Source of the DNA: Mytilinidion resinicola
Taxonomy: Eukaryota; Ascomycota; Dothideomycetes; Mytilinidiales; Mytilinidiaceae
DNA length: 64,000 bases
Assembly: GCF_010093595.1 (NCBI RefSeq)
Contig: NW_022985453.1
Location: forward strand, 246,479 to 310,478
Direction of reading: 5' to 3'
The translations under genes were made by a program, and so were the position numbers. This document shows, piece by piece, positions 10,401 through 20,922 of the stretch; position 1 is the stretch's first letter; each line of letters begins with the position of its first letter. The notes under the pieces were generated by a model, which worked only from the letters and a program-made list of their open reading frames with translations, had not been told where the DNA came from and ran no database searches.

Positions 10401-12017
10401 ATGGTCGACAAGACTCTTAGACCCAAGCAGGTTGAAATTCAAGATGGCAGAGCCAGCACGAATAGTGCTAATCGAGGACCGCGCTCTCCAGTAACATGGC
10501 AGCAGCCACTGCGGATGCGGACGCGGAAGCAAACTGGTGGGAGCGTGGACATCGACGACTACTTCGTGAGCATCCTGGCTTCTATAAGGTCAATTGGAAC
10601 GTAGGAGTAGTATAACTAACGCAGTACTAGGTTGGACCCCGCGACATAAACAAACATAGCAAATGGCCCTTCTTCATGCGAATGCATGGTTCCGTCCTCC
10701 CAAAAATGCTGCTCCCGGTCTTCATCGTCACCTTGTGGTCTACACTTATCACCTGCCTCTCCAAATTCGTCTATCCGCTCAAGGTATCGAGCCTGCTGCT
10801 CACGGTGCTGGGTTTCGTTGTCGGTATGGCTATCAGCTTCCGGACTTCCACCGCCTACGAACGATACGCTGAGGGCCGAAAGTACTGGGGTCAATTGACG
10901 TTTGTGGGACAAAATCTGGCGCGGACCATTTGGATCCACAGCAAGGAGCGTGAGGGTGATCTGGGCAAGGAGGATTTGCTCGCCAAGCTGTGAGTATACT
11001 CCTGGAACATAGACTTGGAATCCTGGAAATCCGAAGACTAATGAAGAATATAGTACTGGTCTAAATCTGATCAATGCCTTTGCCAACGCCATGAAGCACA
11101 AGCTCCGCTACGAGCCCGGCATCCAGTACGATGACATGCACGGCCTCGTCGCATACCTCGACACCTTCGCCAAAGTCGCAGAACCCCACATCGCGAAGCC
11201 AGGCAAGAAGTCCCCCTGGAAGAGCGTCGGCGAGTACCTCGGCGTGTCGTTCGCAGAATCCAATCCTCGAAAACTCATCAAGAAGAGCAAAAAGCCGCTC
11301 GGCAACCTCCCCGTCGAAATCATCACCTACCTCTCCTCCTACGTCGATGGCCTCATCGCAAACGGCAATCTCTCCGTCCCGATCTACCAAACGCAAGCCG
11401 GTATGCGCCCCCCTAAGCCAATTCGAATTCATTCCCCCACTGACTCCAACGTGCCAGTCAACTCCGTCGTCGCTCTGAACGAAGTCCTCGTCGGCACCGA
11501 ACGCGTCCTGCAAACCCCACTCCCGATCGCCTACTCCATCGCCGTCTCCCAAATCACGTGGGTCTACATCATGGTGCTGCCCTTCCAGCTGTGGGACTCG
11601 CTGCGCTGGGTGACGATCCCGGGCACCGTCTTCGCGGCTTACATCATCCTCGGCATCGCCGCCATCGGCCGCGAGATCGAGAACCCCTTCGGCATGGACG
11701 TCAACGACCTGCCACTGGACGCGTACTGCGAGGAGCTCGCGGCGGATATCGATATCATCACCAGTGCGCCGAAGCCGGATAGTAAAAACTGGATCGCCAA
11801 TGCGGAGAATCTGGTGCTCTTCCCGTTGAGTATTAAGGGGTATGATGAGTGGGTGCAGAGGAGTAAGGGGGAGATTAGGGAGGCGCTGATGACGAAGACG
11901 AGGGCGGATATGGCGGTGCGGAGGAGTATGCAGCAGCCAAGATTGAGCCAGAGTGACACGGAGGGTGATGAGGAGGAGAAGGACAAGAAGCACACGGTGC
12001 CTGAGAGTCACGTCTAG
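10401..12017 (+). CDS. Bestrophin-like anion channel (UPF0187 family)
   Basis: Membrane protein of the bestrophin / RFP-TM family, which forms chloride or bicarbonate-permeable channels; fungal members are poorly characterised. Exons 10401-10565, 10631-10989, 11054-11400 and 11458-12017 give 476 aa with phases 0, 2 and 1, and all three introns have GT...AG ends (GTGAGC, GTGAGT, GTATGC donors). Key segments: two spans around LLPVFIVTLWSTLITCLSKF and SSLLLTVLGFVVGMAISF; then the family hallmark SFRTSTAYERYAEGRKYWG; a C-terminal span pair (ITWVYIMVLPFQLWDSL, WVTIPGTVFAAYIILG); then GREIENPFGMDVNDLPLD, the highly conserved end of the channel domain. The tail is acidic and lysine-rich (DTEGDEEEKDKKH). 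It is convergent with ura5, with 344 bases between stops. Confidence 0.88.
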
Positions 12018-12361
12018 CCCGCGACGAATTGGCCGACGGGGCGCCTCAGGACGGGAAAATTGACTAGGGACGTTGTAAGATTTGGTGAGCGTTGTTTTTT
12101 GATTTCCTCTTGCATGGTTGCGGGAGCGTGGAAGGTGTCTGAGCAATCAGCGCAGGGATTCCTACAAAAATGGTAGTGCTTGCTAGCGAAAATAGGCCCG
12201 GAATAAAAGCCTCTGTTTGGTATACAATTCCATCGCCGCAGCCTGGTCGAGTTCCAAATACCGATATACAATATATGTATCTTACCCATATCCCTTTTAG
12301 TGCATCTAAACTCCAAATTTGCGCCATGCCATCACAAACACCCACGCACCCACCCCACTTC
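12018..12361. other. Convergent 3' spacer between the bestrophin-like gene and ura5
   Basis: 344 bases between two stop codons of convergent genes; AT-rich, with 3'-UTR-like sequence and no separate gene. Confidence 0.6.
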
Positions 12362-13127
12362 TCAATCCCTCGCCTGATACCTCTCCCGATACTCTTGCAA
12401 CCGCCTCAAATCCTCCTCGCCCCCCAGCCCCCTCAGAAACTCCACCACATCGTCCAAACTTAGAATACTCAACACCGACACGCCATCTGTACAACATTAG
12501 CCCCCATCCCCCACAACCAAAAAACCAAAAAAGTCACTCACACTGCCTCCGCACCTCCCCAATCGCACTCCCCTCTCCATCCCCCACCCTCTCCATCCGA
12601 TCAAACGCCACCACGATCCCCACCAACTCCCCGCCCTGCACCTTGATTATCTCAATCGCCTCCCGTATCGCCGTCCCCGCCGTGATCACATCATCAATAA
12701 TCACAACTCGCTTCCCGGCCAGCGGCGCACCGACGATGTTGCCCCCCTCGCCGTGGTCTTTCGCTTCTTTGCGGTTGAACGAGTAACTCAGCCCCCCATA
12801 GCGCGTTTCGTCGATGTCGCAGAGCTTCAGCAGGGCGGTCGAGGCGAGCGGGATGCCTTTGTAGGCGGGGCCGAAGAGGATGTCGAAGGCGGGAGCGGCG
12901 CCCGGGGCTTGGGGGGAGAGTTCGGAGTGGTGCAGGGTGTGCGCGAAGGCATTGGAGATGGAGCGCAGCAGGTGCCCCTCGTGGAAGAGGCCGGCGTTGA
13001 AGAAGTAGGGGGATGTGCGGCCGGATTTGAGGGTGAAGGTGCCGAATTTCAGGGCGTTGGCGCTGAGGCAGGATTGGAGGAGGGCGAGTTTGTGCGGGGG
13101 GAGGGAGGAGGGGGGTTGGGTGGACAT
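12362..13127 (-). CDS. ura5: Orotate phosphoribosyltransferase
   Basis: Fifth step of pyrimidine synthesis: joins orotate to PRPP to give orotidine 5'-monophosphate in the cytosol. Two exons on the minus strand, 13127-12542 and 12486-12362, with a 55-nt intron (GTGAGT...ACAG, phase 1), give 236 aa, the usual length for fungal OPRTase. The N-terminal [17 protein letters not shown] binds substrate; [11 protein letters not shown] is the flexible-loop region; [18 protein letters not shown] is the PRPP-binding signature with the paired aspartates. Splicing restores the conserved C-terminal [19 protein letters not shown]. The unspliced frame would end four codons past the splice point, which is why the second exon is easily missed. 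The start is the first ATG and matches family length. Confidence 0.95.
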
Positions 13128-13540
13128 TTGGGGGTGAGGGATAGGGTTGATGGAGGAGTGGTGAGGTGTGATTGGTTTGGGATTTGTGGTGGGTGAGGGT
13201 ATTGGTGTCTGAGAGGTCGATTGATGGAGTTGCGGTCTACGGGTTAAGATTAAAGAGAGTTGGAGTAGAGTAGACGAGGTTGTTGAAGACTGGAGTGAAG
13301 AAGTTGGGATGGGGCTTGGAGGGGTAGTGGGGCAGCGTGAGAAATTTGGCCGTGGGATCGCGCCATGTGCACGATTGGTCGCCCGTACTTAGGGGCTGGA
13401 ACATCTCCACCCCTGAATACGGCAAACTATACTGAGTAAAACGCTTAACTAATTTACAGTATGCCGTACTGACCCTCAATTCAACAAACCATCCAACTCC
13501 CGTCTACATCACGATCATCACTGGTCTACATGTCAATTTA
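13128..13540. other. ura5 promoter region
   Basis: About 410 bases upstream of ura5. No other gene supported. An open frame at 13237-13479 has no features. Confidence 0.5.
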
Positions 13541-13897
13541 TCGAATCTTTAATGAACCTCCGAAATACTCCGAACGGTGTCAAGCTAGCGTACACTGGCA
13601 ATTGGGTACCCACCATTCACGCTGTCAAAGCTGTTCAATCACCGGATTTCTAATGAGGCTTTGGCGTACTCCAGGCAGCGTCATAATATTGTACACTCTC
13701 ATCGACTCTTAAATCACGTTCTTAAGATTCTTACATCTCATCCGAATCTTTGATGAATCTCTGAAGTGCCTCAAGCAGCGTCAAAATAGCGTACACTCTC
13801 ATCGACCCATACCCCACGCTCAAGATTCTTACATTACAACCGAATTTCCAATGAGCTTTGGCGTACTCCAAACAGTGTCAAGCTTGCGTACGCACAC
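13541..13897. repeat. Degenerate tandem repeat, about 100-bp unit, 3.6 copies
   Basis: Four units begin near 13541, 13642, 13744 and 13841. Each starts CGAAT(C/T)TTnnATGA, has a middle GCAGCGTCA-like block and a GCGTACACTCTCATCGA block, and ends TCTTACATnnnAnC. Units are diverged by roughly a quarter. A further single unit lies downstream of the HET gene (about 16170-16225). The core relates to repeats elsewhere in the window. Confidence 0.7.
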
Positions 13898-13908
13898 TTA
13901 TATCTACG

Positions 13909-16059
13909 ATGTCTGTCTTCTCGAGAGTACGATCCTCCTGGCATATCCGCCGTACCGGATTCACAGAGTCAACAGGCGCCACCTCCTCAACCGCGATTTC
14001 CCCTCCACCAGGGAATCTGCTGGCTTCTGCTCAGTCCGATGATGAACTCTGTCTACCCTGTCGGGTAGCTTTGTCGGGATTATGTGCCGGAATCTACCAC
14101 ACCAAGACTTCCCTGGGAAGCCTGTCGGACATCATAAGTCGACGCCGTTGCCCTTTTTGTGACATTCTTCTCGATGTGTTGAATTCATTCGATGAGAAAG
14201 CAACACTGGCCACTCAATGTTATATTCTTGCAGAGTCTGACAGGCATGGAGGGTTTTTCCGCGTACTACTAAGCACCGAAGAAAAAGGGACCATCCGTGT
14301 CCCCCACCCGACAGACAACTCGGGATTCTTTTTTCGCCAAGAACTCTCGACTGAGGCCATAGAGCTCTTGAATGAAGCTCTTCTGCCTTGGGCTGAAGTC
14401 CTTCCATCTACCGGACCTCAGAATTCTGGCCCTGGGCAGACTTCAACTGGGATCCTCAATCACTTTAACACAGATGCCCCCCCGAACGTCATGAGTCCTC
14501 GTCAAAGTCAGATTTCTGTTCCCCTGATTAGGGCCTGGCTAAACGACTGCGAGTCCAACCATCACAACACCTGCTCTCGGAGTGTCCTGGAGGAACGCCA
14601 GGGTCTCCCTGTAAATCTACTCCTGATAGACGTGGAATTCCAAGCCATCGTGGAGGCAAAGTCTTCAATGAGGTACGTCGCTTTAAGCTACGTATGGGGT
14701 CAGATTGATTGCTTCCAAACGACAAAATCTACACTAGAGTCTTTACAAAGCCGGCACGGGTTACTACGACAATCTTCACGTTTACCAGCCGTGATAAAGG
14801 ACGCTTTGGCGTTTGTTGCCGCAATGGGCGAAAGATACCTTTGGGTTGATACGCTGTGTATTGTGCAGGATGATGCTGATCTTAAGCATCGGGACATTCA
14901 TCAAATGGATGTCATATACAGCCACGCTATCTTGACTATAGTTGTTCTATCCGGGAAAGATGCCAACACAAACATACCTGGCATCCGTCCGGGATCTCGC
15001 ACCGAATGGAAGTCAAAGGCTTTCGGCAATCACCAATGCATACCATCACCCTTAAGCCTACAGCGCGCGCTGGAGGTAGCACCTTTGGAGCAGCGTGCGT
15101 GGACTATGCAGGAACGAATGCTTTCTCCGCGTTGCGTATATTTCACGAATCAACAGGTCTACTTCCAGTGCCTGAACAGCGTCAAATCAGAGATCCCAAG
15201 TGCAGAAGACCAGGAGACTCTCCGTACCGCATCCCTCATCTCAAATCCCTTGGTTTTGGCACGTCTGCATCAATATGACGAAAGCTGGGGCTGGAAGTTC
15301 GACATCTACAGGGACCTTGTTCAGATATATTCTCGGCGCCAACTATCTTATTCCTCAGATATCTTGAATGCCTTTTATGGAATTATCAAAGCCTTGCAAA
15401 AATGCGGTTCCGGGAATTTCATTAGCGGCATACCAAGAAGGGCATTAGATGTGGCCCTCTTATGGGTCCCAGCAGCGCCGCTAGCGAGGCGGTCTCTGAA
15501 TGGGCGTCACCTGCCTAGTTGGAGCTGGGCAGCGTGGATCGGAGCGGTTGAATGGCCCTCTAATATCCCTAGAAGTGTGGCTGTGCACTGTGTAACGACA
15601 AGGTGCACCTTGCCCTTCCCTCAACTGCCGATGGAATCTGACGACATTCTTCGCATCCGAGCGCGAAAAACTAAGGACTTTGACATCCGCCATTCCAATC
15701 TGGTACCCTCGCGGTTCGCAATTTATACTAAGAAAGGCCTACGCTGTGGTTTCGTATGTGGAAAAGATCCTCACGTTTTCGACCATCAAAATACGACAGA
15801 ACTCGAATACGTGCGGCTTTCGTCTCTCTTACTGGACGACAACCAGTTGCACGTTGAGTATAACTCCATGTTCGATACCGCGCAGTACGAAATCACACCG
15901 CGTTGCCTCTTCAATGTCATGATTGTCCGCTGGGTGGACGAGGGACACAAGAATGCGGAAAGAGTAGCAATCTGCCAGATTCACAAAGATGCTTGGAAAG
16001 AATTTATTCGGGACGAAATGGGAAATGAGCGATCTTATGATTGGATCAATCTTGTCTAA
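13909..16059 (+). CDS. HET-domain (heterokaryon incompatibility) protein
   Basis: Intracellular protein of the fungal HET family, which mediates allorecognition and programmed cell death on hyphal fusion in known cases. Single exon, 716 aa from the ATG at 13909; the frame is open upstream but has no earlier ATG in frame. HET-domain blocks: YVALSYVWG (residue about 255), LWVDTLCIVQDD (about 311), MDVIYSHAILTIVVLSG, and AWTMQERMLSPRCVYFT (about 397). The C-terminal half has PSWSWAAWIG (about 537), common in HET proteins. An N-terminal cysteine cluster (CLPCRVAL, CPFCDILLDVL) is typical of the long class. No death-effector domain (such as Patatin or NACHT) is attached. The gene is flanked on both sides by the same 100-bp repeat, placing it in a dynamic region. 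Confidence 0.92.
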   Translation: MSVFSRVRSSWHIRRTGFTESTGATSSTAISPPPGNLLASAQSDDELCLPCRVALSGLCAGIYHTKTSLGSLSDIISRRRCPFCDILLDVLNSFDEKATLATQCYILAESDRHGGFFRVLLSTEEKGTIRVPHPTDNSGFFFRQELSTEAIELLNEALLPWAEVLPSTGPQNSGPGQTSTGILNHFNTDAPPNVMSPRQSQISVPLIRAWLNDCESNHHNTCSRSVLEERQGLPVNLLLIDVEFQAIVEAKSSMRYVALSYVWGQIDCFQTTKSTLESLQSRHGLLRQSSRLPAVIKDALAFVAAMGERYLWVDTLCIVQDDADLKHRDIHQMDVIYSHAILTIVVLSGKDANTNIPGIRPGSRTEWKSKAFGNHQCIPSPLSLQRALEVAPLEQRAWTMQERMLSPRCVYFTNQQVYFQCLNSVKSEIPSAEDQETLRTASLISNPLVLARLHQYDESWGWKFDIYRDLVQIYSRRQLSYSSDILNAFYGIIKALQKCGSGNFISGIPRRALDVALLWVPAAPLARRSLNGRHLPSWSWAAWIGAVEWPSNIPRSVAVHCVTTRCTLPFPQLPMESDDILRIRARKTKDFDIRHSNLVPSRFAIYTKKGLRCGFVCGKDPHVFDHQNTTELEYVRLSSLLLDDNQLHVEYNSMFDTAQYEITPRCLFNVMIVRWVDEGHKNAERVAICQIHKDAWKEFIRDEMGNERSYDWINLV

Positions 16060-16540
16060 GATCCCCTAACCCGGATCCAGACTTGGCTCGGAAGTCTGCA
16101 CTGGTGATCGCGCTGTCTGAAGTGGCTTGAAGAGTGATCAGGGTAGTCAAAGCAACACATCTACGCCGTATCTCGATTTTCGAAAATTTGATGAAGCGCC
16201 CCAAACACTGGCAAAGAAGTGTGCACATACCAGTCATCAGACCCTGCACAGGTTGAAGGTTCGGATATGTCAGGCTAAATAGTGATGCAGGAGAGCGATA
16301 CTGATTACTATTCGCTACCATGAAATTTAGCCACGTCACACCAGTTTAATTTATGCCATGTTGCTTTAATGAAGTCGAAGCATGCTTTTTATCGATAGCC
16401 TTTCTACCTAATGTTACTAGACCTTCCTACCAGACTCTTCTAAGTTCGGTACCTAGCCTCGACTGCTCTCCACCCACGACAGCCATGTAGTACGAAAAAT
16501 ACTCCGCAGACCTAGAGAAGGAAGGGCCTTCAAGATCCCG
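16060..16540. other. Spacer downstream of the HET gene, with one repeat unit
   Basis: No gene. Positions about 16170-16225 (GATGAAGCGCCCCAAACAC and neighbours) match the 100-bp repeat that lies upstream of the HET gene. Confidence 0.5.
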
Positions 16541-17277
16541 AGGACGTGGACACTGAACGTTTGTGGCTAGAGTGTGGCGAAGCGCTCCTCGCAATACCTG
16601 TCTACATCCCGATCATTTTCTACGACGAATTTTTCCAACCGATACGAGGCTCGGAAAGATTTCTTTTCCTCGAGATCCGCTTCCGTGATTCTGGTATCTT
16701 GAAGAACCTTATGAAGACTTGGTGCTAGTTATTTCATTTATAGTCTCCGATCATCGTTTACTTCCTGGCTCACATCAAGGTGTGCCGCACCATTTGCGAG
16801 TATGTCGTGGTTTTCCTAGCGCTATGGACGATACTGCCCCTAAGCCGATTCGTCTGTGCGGGAGCCTATGCAGGGGTAGAGGATGACTACTACAAGGAAG
16901 AGCTCCTGGCCGTATCTTTATTCTGCGGCATCGGGTTCCTGGTGCCTTACATGCGGATTTTTCTCTACACCTTCCGCTGCACTATTCATGCCGAAAAAGG
17001 GAACTCAGAGGTATGTACTCAGCCCGCTATCATTTACTTAACCTTCATCGCCATACGAGCTCCGCGCTTACTTCTCGTAGGGTGTCGGAATCTGGTTTTT
17101 GAGAGTTTGTTTCCAGGCTTGCGCACCCACCGTGACGCTGCTCGGTTTCGTTGTTTGCCTCGGAAGAACGCCGAACTTGCCGCTCTGGCTCCGTAGCTTC
17201 GTTATTCTTCTCGATGTAATATTGTTCATTTCGGCTCTGTGGGTGCATGCCTCTCAATCTTGGAAAGGGTAGGAATG
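16541..17277 (+). CDS. Multi-span membrane protein of unknown function, copy 2
   Basis: Hydrophobic segments in order: LAIPVYIPIIFYDEFF (about 16590-16640), ICEYVVVFLALWTILPL (16795-16845), LLAVSLFCGIGFLVPYMR (16905-16955), then after a clear intron (17012 GTATGT to 17082 CGTAG) VTLLGFVVCLG and FVILLDVILFISALWVHA. A first intron between 16.68 and 16.74 kb is needed (ATTTATAG acceptor before PIIVYFLAHIKV), but no donor in the right phase is obvious. The 3' end is also unclear: TAG follows SQSWKG, yet the next frame continues as a 40-residue polar tail (RNANPGSSPESS...) to TGA at about 17393. Related to the minus-strand fragment at 7.7-8.2 kb. No known family recognised; five or more spans suggest an integral membrane protein. 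Confidence 0.5.
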
Positions 17278-17393
17278 CTAATCCAGGTTCTAGTCCTGAG
17301 TCCAGCCCCGGAAAGCGCCCGCACAAACTGAGGGAGGCGCTGTACGACGAGTTGAGGAGTTTTTTTTGGATGGATGGAGGAGGGTCGCGGTGA

Positions 17394-17883
17394 GATAAGG
17401 CTTGAGAAGTATGACTGATGAAATACTCAGCTTTGTCACCAATTTACGCAACTGTCCTTGCTGCTATTTGGGTTGATTCGAGGAAGGTTTAACAATCTGC
17501 AGGAACTATCCCTTGTGAGTGTTGTACTGTATATCTAGGTATAGTCGTCTAAGAACGAGCTCGAAGAATGCCTGGGATCATCGACTTTTATCTCACTCAG
17601 ATTCTGAAACCCTAGCAATAGGGCATCTAAACAGCAGCAAGATAGTACACATAGCTCCGGGAATCCCTATTACAAAGGCTCTACCTCTCAATACCTTCAC
17701 AACCCTACCAACCCCTCCCAAGCCACTCCTTACCGTCCAGTACAGTAATCATCACGTGACCACTGATTACTCCAACCATCCATCTTCACCGAGGTCAAAC
17801 TCCCTAACAAGCATGCGCTAGCAACCAAATCCTGACAAAGCTTGAATTTACAAATTCAGAAAGAGCCACCAAGTCGTTCAAAG
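17394..17883. other. Spacer upstream of the LINE insertion
   Basis: No supported gene. One CACGTG at about 17754. The last 60 bases, read on the minus strand, continue in frame with an open frame on the far side of the LINE (see findings). Confidence 0.4.
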
Positions 17884-17899
17884 TATCCTGCGACCTACC
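17884..17899. repeat. LINE target-site duplication, 5' copy
   Basis: TATCCTGCGACCTACC, identical over all 16 bases to 20436-20451. Confidence 0.88.
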
Positions 17900-19812
17900 T
17901 AAAGCAGTGCGGACAGCAGCTCGCACCCACGCTGGCGCGACTGTTCAGCAGCTGCATCAGGATGGGCCATCACCCGAAGGCGTTCAAGGAATCGATTACC
18001 GTCGTCCTCAGAAAGCCCCAGAAGCCATCCTACTCCGTGGCCAAAGCATACAGACCAATCGCGCTGCTCGACACCATTGGAAAGCTCTTGGAGCGCATCG
18101 TGGCTAAAAGGCTATCGGAGGTGGCCGAGAGGGAAGGCATGCTACCAGACAGCCAGATGGGAGCCCGACCGGGCCGATCCACGCAGACAGCTCTAGAACT
18201 CCTTACAGAACAGGTTAGGACAATCTGGAAGAACGACTCTAAGAGAGTGGCCTCAATGCTCAGCTTGGACATCTCAGGGGCCTTCGACAGGGTCTCGCAC
18301 GAGAGGCTGCTGCATAACATGCGGCTAAAAGGGGTACCGGAGTGGATTGCCACGTTCACGAAGTCGTTCCTCAGGGACAGGACCACGAAGCTGTCGTTCG
18401 GGGGCTTCCTCTCTGAATTCAGGGGCGTCAAATCGGGTATACCACAGGGCTCCGCCCTGTCACCAATCCTATTCCTCTTCTTTGCCAGCACGCTCCTCCC
18501 GCTGCTGAGCCAGGGTAACAATACCACGTCGGCGTTCGGGTTCGTTGACGACACGAACATACTCACGTACAGCCAGAGCACGGAAGAAAACTGCAAGGCC
18601 CTTGAGCAGGCGCACAAGGTATGCATGGAATGGGCAGGGAAGCACGGGGTGATTTTCGCCCCGGAAAAGTACCACCTAATCCACTTTACTCGGTGCAGGA
18701 AGTTCAACCTACAAGCAACGGTTAACATCGAAAAGTTCACGGAGGGGCCTGTAAAAGAGCTGCGGGTCCTCGGTGTGCAGGTAGACTCCAGACTTAAATG
18801 GGCACCACATATTAAAACTACAAAAGCCAAAGCAGTCAATCAAATGGCGGCTCTTACGAGGCTCACGGCCTCCACATGGGGAGCCTCCTTTCAGAAGGCC
18901 AAAACGATATACTCAGCGGTAGTGCGGCCGGCCCTAACGTACGGCTGTAACGCATGGTACCCGGGGCCAGAGGGGCCCCATATGGAGAAGCTGTCAAAGA
19001 AGCAACACCAGGCCCTAGCTACGTCGCAGAACACGTGCTTGCGATACATAGCCGGAGGGTACAGATCAACCAACATTCCGGTCCTAGAGCACGAAACCAG
19101 CACGCCGCCGATAAAGTTGAAGCTGGAAGAGCTCACGGTGGCCTATGCGAACAGGACGAGGGCGGGGCCAGTGAGGAAGCTCATCAACAGCGAATGCAGC
19201 AAGATCAGGAGCCACATCCTCGACACCAAAAGGCGCACGTCGGCGAAGGCAAAAGCCGGCCCCACGAGACGCGACATTCTACACCGCCATGCTATGAAAC
19301 ACGCAGGCCCTGAACAAGTTGACCCGGAGCGGTCGGCAAAGGCGATAGAAAAAGAGCGCCAAGCCCTGATCTAGAAGGCATACGAAGAGAAGTGGGAAAA
19401 GCAGTGGGAGGCCTACAGGAGGTCGAGGCCGGCCCTAACGCCGGCCCTGGATACCCCGTGGAACAAGAAGCTATACAAGAGACACCACGGGCTGAGCAAG
19501 GTAGAGAGCACGATCGCAACCCTCCTCAGGACGGAGCATATAGGCCTTAATGCCTACCTTAAACGAATGCGGGTGCCGGGCCACCATACGGCGGCCTGCC
19601 CGTGCGGCCACCAGGAGCAGACAGGAAGACACGTGGTAACCCAATGCCCCCTATACAAGGAAGGGAGGGGACGGATGTATATTCGGGCGGGCACAGCCGC
19701 GTACGGCGAGCTACTCTCTACCACAAAAGGACTCCAATCAGTAGCAGGCTGGTTTCTAGCCACAGATCTCCTCCCATACCTCTCATCGGCAAGAGAGATA
19801 GCAAGAGCTTAA
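17900..19812 (+). pseudogene. LINE ORF2 fragment: reverse transcriptase and C-terminal zinc knuckle, one in-frame stop
   Basis: Open from the truncation point to TAG at 19372-19374, then open in the same frame to the natural stop at 19810-19812. RT blocks are intact: LPDSQMGARPGRST, LSLDISGAFDRVSHERL (metal-binding Asp), SGIPQGSALSPILF, FGFVDDTNIL (catalytic DD), and the thumb region VLGVQVDSRLKWAPHI. The C-terminus has WNKKLYKRHHGLSKVESTIAT and a cysteine-histidine knuckle (C-x-C-x8-H-x4-C: CPCGH...RHVVTQCP), as in Tad/CgT1-type fungal LINEs. No RNase H domain is seen. The single TAG is compatible with a C-to-T change of CAG. It cannot be autonomous because the endonuclease is missing. Confidence 0.88.
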
Positions 19813-20317
19813 CACGGCCGACATAGCCAACCCGTTCGATGCAACCAGCAACCAGGCTATTACGTGTGACCCCCACGTGACAAATAGAGCCCAAACGAAC
19901 TACATTCAACTATAGCAGCTAGATTGGCCACTATAGTTGAATATAGCGACACCCTCTCCACTAAAGCGTCATTCCCTACCAAAGCAACCCTCTCCAGCGG
20001 AACCCACACACTATAACCCATCGGGGCCTAGCCACCTCCTCTCCCACCCACCTCCTAACATACTAACCTTCTAGAACAGCCTTGATGGGCGACACGTCGC
20101 CGCCTGTGCAATAACCTCTTGGACGACAAACCGCGCCCGCGGCGCCCCGGACCCGACCCCGAGCAACCCGGATCGACTCCGCTAAAGGACCACGAAGTGA
20201 GCAATCAGATGGCAGTGTTTGTAGCGTCCAGGCGACGTCTACTCTGAGCAGCGGACCCACACCCAGTAGAGGCGCTTTGCGCCGCCTACGTCAAAGGAGA
20301 CGCGGGGTTTTCACCTG

Positions 20318-20339
20318 GCTTCGCGAGCTATCGCGAAGC
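20318..20339 (+). other. Perfect 9-bp hairpin in the LINE 3' UTR
   Basis: GCTTCGCGA, loop GCTA, TCGCGAAGC. It lies about 95 bases before the (TTA)n tail. In some LINEs a 3' stem-loop is recognised by the RT for priming; that role here is inference. Confidence 0.6.
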
Positions 20340-20435
20340 ACAGTTTTCCCTTGTACAATAGCCTAAATAGATGCCGCTGCATGGACCCGTAAGGGAGCTA
20401 TAACAGCGTAAAGAATATATTATTATTATTATTAT

Positions 20436-20451
20436 TATCCTGCGACCTACC
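20436..20451. repeat. LINE target-site duplication, 3' copy
   Basis: TATCCTGCGACCTACC, directly after the (TTA)n tail; matches 17884-17899 without a mismatch. Confidence 0.88.
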
Positions 20452-20922
20452 ACGCGTTAAGTTTAACTGGTGGTAAGGCTCGCCAAGCCCGCGATTCCTC
20501 CGCTTCATGATCACAATATCACGAAAATGGCCGGCCGCTAGGACTCTCGGTTCGTCCGCTCTTAGGAGTATGGGCCAATCACAACTATCCAACCGCAACT
20601 GTTTCGTCCCGGCATTCCAAAGGTGCTTCAGGAACAGCAACGCCCGTCGTGAGCATCGCTGGAAGGAGGATGGATCAAACACGATTTACCAGAGCGTACG
20701 GACGGTTTGAATGCCGAACAGGGGACGAAAGACGGTGGAGTGGGTAAATTAGGGGAGCTCATATATCCAGCTGAACGGTCTTTACGTTGGATATAAAAGC
20801 AAGATCCTTTTCCTTTCAAGTACCCCATTCGATCGTTCGAAAGTGTCTATTCTAGCTCAGTGCATCAAGTCCATACCCCTTGCTAGGTCTCAACTCCCAC
20901 CTCTCAGCCACCCACCCCAGCT
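20452..20922. other. Spacer between the LINE and the SDR gene
   Basis: Holds an open minus-strand frame (20682 down into the LINE boundary) that may be an old coding remnant, and the 5' leader of the SDR gene (pyrimidine-rich from 20850). Confidence 0.4.

Larger units (their letters stand above)
17900..20435 (+). mobile_element. 5'-truncated Tad-like non-LTR retrotransposon
   Basis: A 2.5-kb LINE remnant between perfect 16-bp duplications of the target. It starts inside ORF2 within the reverse transcriptase (LKQCGQQLAP), so the 5' UTR, ORF1, endonuclease and first RT blocks are missing: the usual result of incomplete target-primed reverse transcription. It ends with a 3' UTR of about 600 bases and a short (TTA)n run (about 20415-20435), a simple-repeat tail seen in some LINE clades instead of poly(A). 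The clean duplication points to a fairly recent insertion. Confidence 0.88.

Noticed and set aside
11061..12146. 361-codon minus-strand open frame
   Set aside because: Antisense to exons of the bestrophin-like gene, running across its introns and beyond its stop; arginine/histidine-rich shadow composition.
13851..14042. Alternative HET start at 13851
   Set aside because: That ATG is in another frame and gives only 63 codons. The HET frame's first ATG is 13909.
18030..18839. 269-codon minus-strand open frame
   Set aside because: Exact antisense of the LINE reverse transcriptase core.
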